8,565 nucleotides of DNA from NCBI GenBank assembly GCA_030540495.1, contig JAUNWC010000050.1, forward strand, positions 1 through 8,565, read 5' to 3'. Under the pieces are notes generated by a model. The model was not told the origin of the DNA and made no database searches. It was given only the letters and a program-made list of their open reading frames with translations. A program made the position numbers and the translations under genes. The stretch comes from Bacteroidota bacterium (GTDB taxonomy: Bacteria; Bacteroidota; Bacteroidia; Bacteroidales; P3). Each line of letters opens with the position of its first letter. Positions within the stretch are counted from its first letter, which is position 1. Below are positions 1 to 6,879 of this stretch, piece after piece.

Positions 1-1
1 A

Positions 2-82
2 AACAACGACTCCAACGCTGTGGTAATAGAGCAACTAAAAAAAGATATGCAACAAATAGTTAATTCTTTTGCTTGGAAATAG
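2..82 (+). CDS. C-terminal fragment of an unidentified protein (5' end outside window)
   Basis: One reading frame is open from the left edge and ends with TAG at 80-82. It gives 26 residues, charged and probably helical, ending in QQIVNSFAWK. The other two + strand frames are less convincing; the frame starting at base 1 stops at 61-63. The fragment is too short to assign to a family. It lies 73 bases upstream of the lipoprotein gene on the same strand, so the two could be co-transcribed unless the hairpin at 119-140 ends the transcript. Confidence 0.5.
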   Translation, partial: NNDSNAVVIEQLKKDMQQIVNSFAWK

Positions 83-118
83 AAAAAATATTCTCAATAA
101 GAAACATAAAAACCGTTG

Positions 119-140
119 TTTTTGAGTTTATACTCAAAAA
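119..140. repeat. Perfect 9-bp inverted repeat with 4-base loop
   Basis: TTTTTGAGT (119-127) pairs perfectly with ACTCAAAAA (132-140) around a TTAT loop. It lies 36 bases after the preceding stop codon and 15 bases before the lipoprotein ATG, so it would sit in the leader of that mRNA or at the 3' end of the upstream one. No T-run follows on the + strand, so it is not a standard intrinsic terminator in that direction. It could be a weak 3' end, a transcript-stabilising stem, or an operator. The structure is seen directly; its function is inferred. Confidence 0.5.
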
Positions 141-155
141 GAAATTACGGAATAA

Positions 156-1694
156 ATGAAAAAATATAAATTCTTATCTTTGCTTACTTGCGTTGTGTTA
201 GTTAATGCTTTGATGCTTTCTTGCATAAAAGAAGAAGAATATACAACAAGTAGCAGTGTAACTCTCAAATTCTCCCAAGATACCATAACCTTTGATACTA
301 TATTTACTACTATTGGCTCCATTACAAAGAAAGTGGTGGTTTATAATAAAGAAAATGATGCCGTAAAGATAAATACCATAACATTAGCAGGAGGACAGAA
401 CTCTTATTATAGAATGAATGTTGATGGCAACCCAAATATATTGGTAAAAAACATTGATATAGGAGCAAAGGATAGTATTATGATTTTTGTAAGAGTGGAA
501 TTGGATAGAAACAATCAAAATATTCCTCTATTAATACAAGATTCTATTATTCTTAGTTTTAACGGCAAACAACAGTCCATTCAACTTTTGGCATACGGGC
601 AAGATGCTTACTATCATAAACCAACAGAGCATACTTTTTTTAATCAAACCACTGGAGAATACCAAACAATAAATTGCTCGTTGGCTAATGAAAATTCGGA
701 GGGAGTTGATTCGGGAATAGAGACAAACGGGCAAACTATTATGTGGAAAACCGACAAACCTCACGTTATAGTAGGTACTTGCGTGGTCAATGGTGGCTTT
801 ACCCTAAAATTGCAGGAGGGAAACAAAATCTATATGGCTAATAATGCGAGTATTTTGGTTATGAATCAAAGTAGTTTGAACGCTGAAGGAAGTGTAAATA
901 ACCCTATTCTATTTACTTCTTTGCGACAAGGAGAGAGATATAGCAATATAGCAGGGCAGTGGAGCGGTATTCAACTTTCTGCAGGTAGCAAAAACAATGT
1001 TATAAATCACGCAAAAATAAACAATGCCACCGTAGGACTTACTGTGGATACTTGCATTACTCAACAAATAGAGGATAATACTTTTTCTGCTCCAACTTTG
1101 AAAATAAGCAACACTCAGATAGAGAATTGTTCGTTTTTTGGACTTTATGCGAGAGGCTCGGTAATAGATGCTACCAATTTGATAATTCAAAACACAGGTT
1201 CCTACACTCTTGCTCTCTCTATGGGAGGCAATTATAGGTTTATATATTCTACTTTTGCTAACTATTGGGCAAGCAATCCAAATAGAAACGCCTCTGTTCT
1301 TGTTCTCAACGATTGGTATACGGCAGTAGGAGGTAGCAAGATAATAAGAGAATTATACAATGCGGAATTTTATAACTGTGTTATTTATGGCAACTTGATG
1401 AAGGACGAAGTTGAATTTGATTTGCAAGGCAGTGCCACTTCAAATTACAAGTTTGACCATTGTTTAATAAAAACAAGTGCTTTCAATAATTCCTCAAATT
1501 TTGCAACAAATTGTTTATTCAATATAGACCCATTGTTCAAAGACGCATACAACAACGATGTAAGTCCTATGGAAAACTCACCTCTTATAGGCAATGCAAA
1601 TGGTATGTGGAATTATAGCGTACCAACCGATATTTATAACAATTACAGAAGTACAACTCATCCAACAATAGGAGCAATAGAGTACGTGCAATAA
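156..1694 (+). CDS. Surface-exposed beta-helix lipoprotein
   Basis: This 512-residue protein starts MKKYKFLSLL with a hydrophobic signal peptide ending in MLSC, so Cys23 is the probable lipidation site. After Cys23 comes IKEEE, close to the acidic lipoprotein export signal that sends Bacteroidota lipoproteins to the outer surface. Residues about 35-148 look like a beta-sandwich (DTITFDTIFTTIGS). Residues about 195-450 have the spaced Gly/Asn/hydrophobic pattern of a right-handed parallel beta-helix, including NAEGSVNNPILFTS and GQWSGIQLSAGS. The end (SPLIGN... PTIGAIEY) matches the C-terminal signature of 'choice-of-anchor Q' beta-helix proteins. Such folds often bind or cleave polysaccharide, but no catalytic residues can be named, so substrate and activity are unknown. 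No Bacteroidota promoter was found just upstream. The gene ends 4 bases from the convergent tadA stop. Class is fairly secure; role is not. Confidence 0.85.
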   Translation: MKKYKFLSLLTCVVLVNALMLSCIKEEEYTTSSSVTLKFSQDTITFDTIFTTIGSITKKVVVYNKENDAVKINTITLAGGQNSYYRMNVDGNPNILVKNIDIGAKDSIMIFVRVELDRNNQNIPLLIQDSIILSFNGKQQSIQLLAYGQDAYYHKPTEHTFFNQTTGEYQTINCSLANENSEGVDSGIETNGQTIMWKTDKPHVIVGTCVVNGGFTLKLQEGNKIYMANNASILVMNQSSLNAEGSVNNPILFTSLRQGERYSNIAGQWSGIQLSAGSKNNVINHAKINNATVGLTVDTCITQQIEDNTFSAPTLKISNTQIENCSFFGLYARGSVIDATNLIIQNTGSYTLALSMGGNYRFIYSTFANYWASNPNRNASVLVLNDWYTAVGGSKIIRELYNAEFYNCVIYGNLMKDEVEFDLQGSATSNYKFDHCLIKTSAFNNSSNFATNCLFNIDPLFKDAYNNDVSPMENSPLIGNANGMWNYSVPTDIYNNYRSTTHPTIGAIEYVQ

Positions 1695-1698
1695 GTGT

Positions 1699-2136
1699 TT
1701 ATCTTTTGCTTTTAAAAAAATCCTTAACCAAAGCCGAGCATTCCTCCTCTAAAACTCCTCCTATAACCTGAGTTTTGTTGTGGTATGGTTGTGAGGCAAG
1801 CAACGAAGCACCTCTTTTTGGGTCCTTTGCACCATAAACAAGTTTTGATATTTGCGACCAAAATATGGCTCCAGCACACATCAAGCAAGGCTCTATGGTT
1901 ACATATAGAGTACAATCTCTTAAATACTTGCTTTGTAAGGTTTGCTCTGCTGAGGTTATTGCTAAGATTTCAGCATGTGCAGTAACATCTTTCAATTGCT
2001 CAGTCATATTATAAGAGCGAGAAATTACCTTGTTATTACAAACCACAACGCAACCTATGGGAACCTCGTTTTCTTCACATGCTTGTCTTGCTTGTTTCAA
2101 AGCCTCTTGCATAAAATATCTATCGTCATATTCCAT
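1699..2136 (-). CDS. tadA: tRNA-specific adenosine deaminase TadA
   Basis: This cytoplasmic zinc enzyme converts adenosine 34 in the tRNA anticodon to inosine, allowing one tRNA-Arg to read several codons. The 145-residue length is typical. The deaminase zinc site is complete: HAE at residues 54-56, with His54 as a ligand and Glu56 as proton shuttle, and PCLMC at 83-87, with Cys84 and Cys87 as ligands. The following GAKDPKRGA (102-110) favours TadA over guanine or cytosine deaminases. It lies 65 bases downstream of the cytidylyltransferase fusion on the same strand with no promoter-like site between them, so it is probably co-transcribed. No functional link is evident. The ATG has no Shine-Dalgarno sequence, as is usual in this phylum. 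Its stop faces the lipoprotein stop, leaving no room for a separate terminator. Confidence 0.93.
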   Translation of the reverse strand: MEYDDRYFMQEALKQARQACEENEVPIGCVVVCNNKVISRSYNMTEQLKDVTAHAEILAITSAEQTLQSKYLRDCTLYVTIEPCLMCAGAIFWSQISKLVYGAKDPKRGASLLASQPYHNKTQVIGGVLEEECSALVKDFFKSKR

Positions 2137-2201
2137 TGTGTCTCTGTTTTTTTATCTTCAAGTATTTTTCTACGCTTATGTCTTTATATAACTTGCAATT
2201 C

Positions 2202-3569
2202 TTATATTTCTATTAAGTTACTTTTTGTATAAAAGTCTTCTATTTCTTTGGCAATCGCACGAGATACCTCATCGTCTATATAAATATTTTTTTCTTTAAG
2301 AGTTATGGCTTTAACAAAAGAAATCAATTCATATCTTATTCCCTCGCCATCTAATTGATAGAAATATCTTTTGTTCTCTGCAAGGTTTTCTTTTCTTACC
2401 TCAAAATACTCTGTTTTCCACCAAGGAGCAGGAACATAAATATAACCTTTTGTACCAGAAATTATCAATTCTCCCTCACTCTTAACGCCCTTTCCCACCT
2501 TAATAGAGGCAACAGAGTGTGGAAATATGTAAGATATTTTGGTAAAAAGGTCAAAATCTTTGATGTTTTCGGCAAAATGAGAGGTAATTGTTTTTGCCTT
2601 GTACTTTGTTCCCAAGATTTGAAAGACAGGCAACATAGCAGTAGGTCCCCAAGCCGAGATAGAATTCCATGCCTTTGAAAAATCTTTTCCCTCCCTTTGT
2701 TGCATATCCTGAAAACTTGTGCAAGTTGCATCCACACTTATAACCTCGCCTATAATACCACTTTTAACCAAAAGCAACAAACGATAATAAGCTAAAGCAT
2801 AGCCCGTTTTGATGGAATCAAACAATACACAAGAATTCTCTTTTGCCAAATCTTTTAACTCCTGCCATTCCTTTAAATCTATGGCTATTGGAGATTTGCA
2901 AAGGACGTGTTTTTTATTTTCTAAGGCATAAAGTATTTGATTATAATGTTCTTTTGGGTGAGAAGCAATATACAGAGCATCCGAAACCTCTACAAGTTGC
3001 TCAAAACTTTGGGTTCTTAGAGATTTGAGTAAAGGAGAATAAAAGTCATCATACTCTCCAAAGGCACCCGATATTTTTAATCCATTAACATAGTGGCTTT
3101 CTTTTTCGTATTTATCCAACATAGGTATTTCTCCCACAAGCCCCAATCCCAACTCGGTTCTTTCTGCCCTAAGTTCAGAAGAAGAGACTCCTGCCGTCCT
3201 TTCCAAATAGACAACTTGACAAAATTCCGATAAATAATCAAACTTGCCTTTCCAATCGCTACCTATTGCAAATATATCAACATTCAAACGTTTTATATCG
3301 TCTATTTTTTGTCCCTCATATTCCTCCACTATTATTTCATCTGCCAAGCCCGTTTGTTTTACCGATTCTATTCTTTCCATCAAGGATTGTTGTACATTGA
3401 TTTTACCTCTTGCCTTATCAAAACCATCCGCAGTAACTCCAACTATAAGATAGTCGCCAAGAGCCTTTGCTCTTTCCAAAAGACGCACATGTCCAAAATG
3501 CAACAAATCATATGTTCCGTAAGTTATAACCTTAATATTTTTTTTGTTTTCCATACTCTGTATTTCCAT
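2202..3569 (-). CDS. Cytidylyltransferase fused to a Gfo/Idh/MocA-like domain
   Basis: The protein has 455 residues in two domains. Residues about 12-137 closely resemble glycerol-3-phosphate cytidylyltransferase (TagD). They contain GTYDLLHFGH (18-27, with the HxGH nucleotidyl-transfer motif), LLERAKALGDYLIVGV, GSDWKGKFDYL and RTAGVSSSELR (124-134). This half should make a CDP-activated polyol or similar compound for an envelope polymer. Residues about 140-450 follow the Gfo/Idh/MocA dehydrogenase layout: a Rossmann start (GLGLVGEIPM), then HPKEHYNQILYALENKKHVL, then a long beta-sheet domain with SEGELIISGTKGYIYVPAPW. The usual EKP motif reads KSP (225-227), the Gly-rich loop lacks its last glycines, and the region expected to hold Asp and His reads AWGPTAMLPVF. 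This half may therefore be regulatory or structural. Start chosen at 3569, about 25 bases after a promoter-like site; Met6 (3554) is possible. First gene of a unit with tadA. Confidence 0.85.
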   Translation of the reverse strand: MEIQSMENKKNIKVITYGTYDLLHFGHVRLLERAKALGDYLIVGVTADGFDKARGKINVQQSLMERIESVKQTGLADEIIVEEYEGQKIDDIKRLNVDIFAIGSDWKGKFDYLSEFCQVVYLERTAGVSSSELRAERTELGLGLVGEIPMLDKYEKESHYVNGLKISGAFGEYDDFYSPLLKSLRTQSFEQLVEVSDALYIASHPKEHYNQILYALENKKHVLCKSPIAIDLKEWQELKDLAKENSCVLFDSIKTGYALAYYRLLLLVKSGIIGEVISVDATCTSFQDMQQREGKDFSKAWNSISAWGPTAMLPVFQILGTKYKAKTITSHFAENIKDFDLFTKISYIFPHSVASIKVGKGVKSEGELIISGTKGYIYVPAPWWKTEYFEVRKENLAENKRYFYQLDGEGIRYELISFVKAITLKEKNIYIDDEVSRAIAKEIEDFYTKSNLIEI

Positions 3570-3599
3570 ACTCGTTATTAGGATAAAAAATTATTTTTG

Positions 3600-3607
3600 C
3601 AAAAATA
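3600..3607 (-). promoter_or_regulatory. Bacteroidota-type -7 box for the cytidylyltransferase fusion gene
   Basis: Read on the - strand this is TATTTTTG, a full match to the TAnnTTTG -7 consensus. It would start transcription roughly 25 bases before the ATG at 3569. No TTTG -33 element lies at the usual distance upstream, and the area is A/T-rich, so a chance match is possible. Confidence 0.4.
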
Positions 3608-3748
3608 AAAAAAATATTCCAATCCTTTTGATAAATAGAGTTGTTTAACAATAATTCGGAGCAAAAAACCTTTCCAATACAGAATTCTTATAAAAAGAAG
3701 TTTATTTTTCACACACCTTCCTTATACATTTAGTTCTTTTTTAAGTAG

Positions 3749-3784
3749 TATCTAAAAAAAATTGGAGATGTCTTTTTTTAGATA
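3749..3784. repeat. Perfect 12-bp inverted repeat with 12-base loop
   Basis: TATCTAAAAAAA (3749-3760) is the exact reverse complement of TTTTTTTAGATA (3773-3784), around the loop ATTGGAGATGTC. The stem is almost all A/T. The T-run lies inside the stem, so on either strand it is at best a weak terminator. Its place midway between two divergent promoters would also suit an operator or a barrier to antisense transcription. Function is unknown. Confidence 0.5.
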
Positions 3785-3880
3785 GAAGGTCTTTTGTTTT
3801 AGATTAAGATATGTTTAGAGGCAATAGCAAAAAGAAGCAAAGAATTGGTATTATTTGACTTGTGTTTGATTAGCGTTGTA

Positions 3881-3910
3881 TTTGAGGAATAAAAAGTTTT
3901 TGTATCTTTG
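3881..3910 (+). promoter_or_regulatory. Bacteroidota sigma-70 type promoter of the endonuclease gene
   Basis: TTTG at 3881-3884 and TATCTTTG at 3903-3910 match the -33 (TTTG) and -7 (TAnnTTTG) elements of the Bacteroidota housekeeping promoter, 18 bases apart. Transcription would start around 3915-3918, giving a leader of under 20 bases before the ATG at 3933. This is the best promoter in the window. Confidence 0.72.
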
Positions 3911-3932
3911 CCTACAAATATTGCCATAAGTT

Positions 3933-4742
3933 ATGAAGAAAATTAGAATATTAGTAGTCTGCATCCTTGCTATATCTTTATCTCTGTTTGCTATAAAATA
4001 CCAGAGCCAACAAGAAAAAGAAACTGAAAATCTCCTAAAACAAGAGAGTCAACAAAAACCATATCAGAGCATAGAAATACCAGCGAAATTAGAAAATACG
4101 CCCGAAATAATTCTATATAGAAAGGCTTACACTGTTTCTTATAACAAAGAAAATCTTATTCCTAATTGGGTTGCATGGAAACTAACCGCCGAACACTCTG
4201 AGGGAGAAATTGCTCGCACCAATGATTTCAGAGAAGACAAAGATATTCCTAATCCAAGAGCAACAAAGGAGGATTATCGCAAAAGCGGTTGGTCAAGAGG
4301 TCATATGTTTCCAGCCGGAGATGCTAAGTGGGACAAACAAGCAATGTCTGAGTCTTTTTTGTTTACAAATATCTGTCCTCAGGATAAACGACTTAATAGT
4401 GGAGATTGGAACGAAATAGAAATGGCTTGTCGTCTTTGGGCAAAAAAATATGGAGAAATATACATTGTTTGTGGTCCTATTTTGTACAACAAAGAGCATA
4501 TAACCATAGGAGAGAACAGAGTGGTTGTGCCTGAGGCGTTTTTTAAGGTTGTTTTGCGTCTAACTCCTGAGCCAGAGGCAATAGGATTTGTTTGCAAAAA
4601 CGTGTCTATCAACAAAACAAAACAACAATATGTAAATTCTGTGGATGAAATTGAAAGAATAACAGGTATGGATTTCTTCCCTTTGTTGGACGATAAGATA
4701 GAAAAAGAGGTAGAAGCAAAGGCAGATATATCTAAGTGGTAG
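3933..4742 (+). CDS. DNA/RNA non-specific endonuclease (NUC1/NucA family), exported or membrane-anchored
   Basis: The 269-residue product belongs to the beta-beta-alpha-metal nucleases that cut DNA and RNA without sequence specificity. Residues 4-22 form a hydrophobic signal peptide or membrane anchor, followed by a polar Gln/Glu/Lys-rich linker to about residue 47, so the enzyme should act in the periplasm or outside the cell. The catalytic motif is SRGHMFPAGD (121-130), with general base His124; the family consensus begins DRGH, so the first residue is changed to Ser. Next come TNICPQ (145-150) and LNSGDWNEIE (154-163), where Asn155 and Glu163 should bind the metal. Likely roles are nucleic-acid scavenging or defence; no immunity protein is visible nearby. 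It is transcribed alone from its own promoter and converges on the SGNH gene 23 bases away, without an evident terminator. Confidence 0.9.
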   Translation: MKKIRILVVCILAISLSLFAIKYQSQQEKETENLLKQESQQKPYQSIEIPAKLENTPEIILYRKAYTVSYNKENLIPNWVAWKLTAEHSEGEIARTNDFREDKDIPNPRATKEDYRKSGWSRGHMFPAGDAKWDKQAMSESFLFTNICPQDKRLNSGDWNEIEMACRLWAKKYGEIYIVCGPILYNKEHITIGENRVVVPEAFFKVVLRLTPEPEAIGFVCKNVSINKTKQQYVNSVDEIERITGMDFFPLLDDKIEKEVEAKADISKW

Positions 4743-4765
4743 TTATAGCAAACAAGAAACTCTTC

Positions 4766-5974
4766 TTATTTCAAAGGCAAATTCTTGTCTATTTCTTGCC
4801 ACAAAGCGTTGTATATCAAATCTCCTGCAAGCACATATCCCTCAGCAGTAAGGTGTATTAAATCTTTTTGCATTAGGTTGTTGCTTTGCATTTTTTTTGC
4901 CGAATTATAGCCTCCAAAAATGTTATACAAGTCCAATACAGCACAACTACCTTGCTCTGCTACCGAATTAATTATCTTTATGGTTTGAGCCATACGGGGA
5001 TTTATTCTTCTTCTATGCCACCAAGTTTCTGTTGGCGTGGTTAGTAGGATAGGAATATATGGGTATTGTTTGCGTATGTTTTTTACAAGAGTTAGCAATT
5101 CTTTCTCAAAAGTATTTTCTCCTCCGGGCTCGTAAGTATCGTTTGTACCTAAGGATATTATGATAAAGTCAAAATCTAAGGATTTTAATTGAGAATGAAA
5201 CAACTCAGCATTGTTATAATGCGAAGCCCTTGCACCATTTACTCCTGCAACATTATACACCACTCCGCTATTCCCATTTTGAAAATAAAAACCATAAATA
5301 TAGAAATTGTCATTACCTTCTTTGATTACCTCTATTTCTATGCTACTAACATAGTCGGAAAGAAGAAACTCTGTATAACCTTCTTTTTTGTTATAAGTTT
5401 CTTGATAAGCAATGTTTGTATTTTTTATTTTTAGATTATCATTTTTTGGCAATTCACTATGATAGACCCTAAAACTATTAAAGTCGTATTTTATTGGGTT
5501 TTTGTTATTTACATTTATAGAAATACTTTCTCTTGATGTATTGGTATAAACTCCAACTCCCCAAAGTCCCTTGTTTTCTGCATTAGTGTTTGAAAGAAAA
5601 TTAAGGCTTGACCAATTGGAAGAATAAGTAATTTTGTAACTATCGGGACGACTTTTCATATATGTGGAAACCATACCACGTGAGCCTTCCAAACCAGGGA
5701 AAAAAGACTGAAAATTCTTTCTTGTTTCACCGGACATAAGGTCGGCTTGCAAATGAGAATCTCCAAGGTGAAGAATATTTATTTGCCTTTGTCCATATGT
5801 TATCATTGAACGAAACTTGTCAAACAAAGCGTTAAACGTATTCTTGCTATTGCCATAATAAGCAATGGTATCTTTGCTCAAATCAATGAAATCATAGCGT
5901 TTGACCTCTACTTGCTGAGCAAAACAAATAAGAGTGGATAAGCAAATTAATATAAAAACTAAGTGCTTTCTCAT
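4766..5974 (-). CDS. Exported SGNH/GDSL-family hydrolase
   Basis: The 402-residue protein begins with a signal peptide (MRKHLVFILI..., cleavage likely after FA at residue 19). Cys17 is preceded by Ile, so it is not a good lipobox and the mature protein is probably periplasmic. All four SGNH blocks are present: GDSH (71-74, nucleophile Ser73), Gly247 in NVAGVNGARA, GTND (276-279, Asn278) and DLIH (371-374, Asp371 and His374). GDSHLQADLMSGETR resembles the esterases found beside MBOAT acyltransferases in Bacteroidota, enzymes that add or remove acyl groups on envelope glycans; no MBOAT gene is in this window. About 150 residues between blocks I and II may form a beta-rich insert. Its ATG directly follows the TAA of the GldA-like gene (TAAATG) with no Shine-Dalgarno sequence, implying translational coupling. 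Substrate unknown. Confidence 0.85.
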   Translation of the reverse strand: MRKHLVFILICLSTLICFAQQVEVKRYDFIDLSKDTIAYYGNSKNTFNALFDKFRSMITYGQRQINILHLGDSHLQADLMSGETRKNFQSFFPGLEGSRGMVSTYMKSRPDSYKITYSSNWSSLNFLSNTNAENKGLWGVGVYTNTSRESISINVNNKNPIKYDFNSFRVYHSELPKNDNLKIKNTNIAYQETYNKKEGYTEFLLSDYVSSIEIEVIKEGNDNFYIYGFYFQNGNSGVVYNVAGVNGARASHYNNAELFHSQLKSLDFDFIIISLGTNDTYEPGGENTFEKELLTLVKNIRKQYPYIPILLTTPTETWWHRRRINPRMAQTIKIINSVAEQGSCAVLDLYNIFGGYNSAKKMQSNNLMQKDLIHLTAEGYVLAGDLIYNALWQEIDKNLPLK

Positions 5975-6706
5975 TTATATGGAAGAAGTTATCTCTCTAA
6001 ATTTCTGTTCTAAGGTTTCTCCCTGTGCTAAGGCTCTAACGCTGTCGTCTGCTACAAGTTTGCCATTGTTGATTATCACTGCCCGAGAGCATACAGCCTC
6101 CACTTCTTGCATAATATGAGTGGAAAGAATAACTGTTTTATCCTTTCCCAATCCTTTTATCAAGGAACGTATTTCTACCAACTGATTAGGGTCAAGTCCT
6201 GTGGTAGGTTCATCCAAAATAAGTATTTTGGGATTATGTATTAGGGCTTGAGCAATTCCTACTCTTTGCTTATATCCCTTACTCAATGCTCCGATTTTTT
6301 TTCTCACTTCCTTTGTTAGTCCTACTTTTTCAATTATTTCCTCTACCACATTTTTTCTTTCCTTGCCTTTTATTCCATGTATGCCGGCAATAAATTCTAA
6401 GTTTTCTCTCACATAAAGTTCGTTATACAAAGGATTTTGCTCGGGTAAATAACCTATAAGGGAGCGTATTTTTCTACTTTCTTCATTTACATCATAATTG
6501 CAAACTCTAACCTCGCCTTTTGTTGCAGGAATAAAACAAGTAATAATTTTCATCATAGTACTTTTGCCTGCTCCATTAGGTCCTAAGAGACCAACAATCT
6601 CCCTTTCGTGTATGGATAGAGTTACATTATCCAAAGCCTTCTGCTCGCCGTATTGCTTGGTAAGTCCTTTTATATCTATGCTAATATTGTTTATACTCTC
6701 TGTCAT
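5975..6706 (-). CDS. GldA-like ABC transporter ATP-binding protein
   Basis: This 243-residue cytoplasmic ATPase should power an ABC-2 type membrane exporter. All nucleotide-binding motifs are intact: Walker A GPNGAGKST (42-50), the Q-loop region IGYLPEQNPLY (84-94), signature LSKGYKQRVG (141-150), Walker B ILILDEP with Glu166, D-loop GLD (170-172) and H-loop His197. The GYLPEQNPLY and HIMQEVEAVCSRAVIIN stretches are characteristic of GldA, the ATPase of the GldAFG complex of gliding Bacteroidota. GldA-like proteins are also common in non-gliding Bacteroidales. From memory, GldA usually runs to about 300 residues; this one stops soon after the ATPase core, so the C-terminal extension is missing. 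No permease (GldF/GldG-like) gene is next to it. It heads a unit with the SGNH hydrolase. The GldA name is probable by similarity, but a role in motility is not supported here. Confidence 0.8.
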   Translation of the reverse strand: MTESINNISIDIKGLTKQYGEQKALDNVTLSIHEREIVGLLGPNGAGKSTMMKIITCFIPATKGEVRVCNYDVNEESRKIRSLIGYLPEQNPLYNELYVRENLEFIAGIHGIKGKERKNVVEEIIEKVGLTKEVRKKIGALSKGYKQRVGIAQALIHNPKILILDEPTTGLDPNQLVEIRSLIKGLGKDKTVILSTHIMQEVEAVCSRAVIINNGKLVADDSVRALAQGETLEQKFREITSSI

Positions 6707-6742
6707 ATTCCCTATAATAAAAAGTAGTTCTTAAATACGTTG

Positions 6743-6750
6743 CGAAATTA
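6743..6750 (-). promoter_or_regulatory. Possible -7 box for the GldA-like/SGNH unit
   Basis: On the - strand this reads TAATTTCG, preceded by a T-run ending in G. It differs from TAnnTTTG at one position and lies about 37 bases before the ATG at 6706. The nearest TTTG upstream (6777-6780) is 26 bases away, longer than usual, so the assignment is tentative. A promoter is expected here because the preceding operon ends in a terminator. Confidence 0.35.
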
Positions 6751-6826
6751 CAAAAAAAACTTCAGGTAGATTCTATCAAAAACCAAAAAACATAGGAGTT
6801 AGAAAGAGAGGAGGGAAAATTTGGTA

Positions 6827-6862
6827 GTCTTTACAAGCCTAAGTTTCTTTGCTTGCAAAGAC
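6827..6862. repeat. 12-bp inverted repeat with one mismatch, 12-base loop
   Basis: GTCTTTACAAGC (6827-6838) pairs with GCTTGCAAAGAC (6851-6862) apart from one A-C mismatch. An alternative smaller stem, TCTTTG/CAAAGA, lies within 6846-6861. No T-run follows on either strand, so it is not a standard terminator. It lies between the terminator at 6880-6918 and the putative promoter of the GldA-like gene, where an operator or leader element could sit. Function unknown. Confidence 0.45.
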
Positions 6863-6879
6863 GAATTTTGAAATGCCAC

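Larger units (their letters stand above)
3570..3932. other. Divergent intergenic region, AT-rich
   Basis: This stretch separates the divergently transcribed cytidylyltransferase fusion and endonuclease genes. It holds a promoter-like site for each direction near its ends and a 12-bp inverted repeat at 3749-3784. TTTAGA-type words recur around 3777-3820 (TTTAGAT, then TTTTAGATT, then GTTTAGAG). No supported open reading frame, tRNA or recognised riboswitch was seen. Confidence 0.6.

Noticed and set aside
175..182. TATCTTTG, an exact -7 box match on the + strand
   Set aside because: It lies inside the lipoprotein signal-peptide coding region, has no TTTG at the right distance upstream, and a start downstream of it would remove the signal peptide. 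It is most likely chance in AT-rich coding DNA.
3244..3581. Overlapping + strand open frames opposite the start of the cytidylyltransferase fusion
   Set aside because: The opposite strand encodes a well recognised domain here; these frames have no family resemblance and are antisense shadows.
3777..3820. TTTAGA-like words as a possible CRISPR or iteron array
   Set aside because: The copies are very short, unevenly spaced and imperfect, and A/T-rich composition explains them; no spacer-repeat structure is present.
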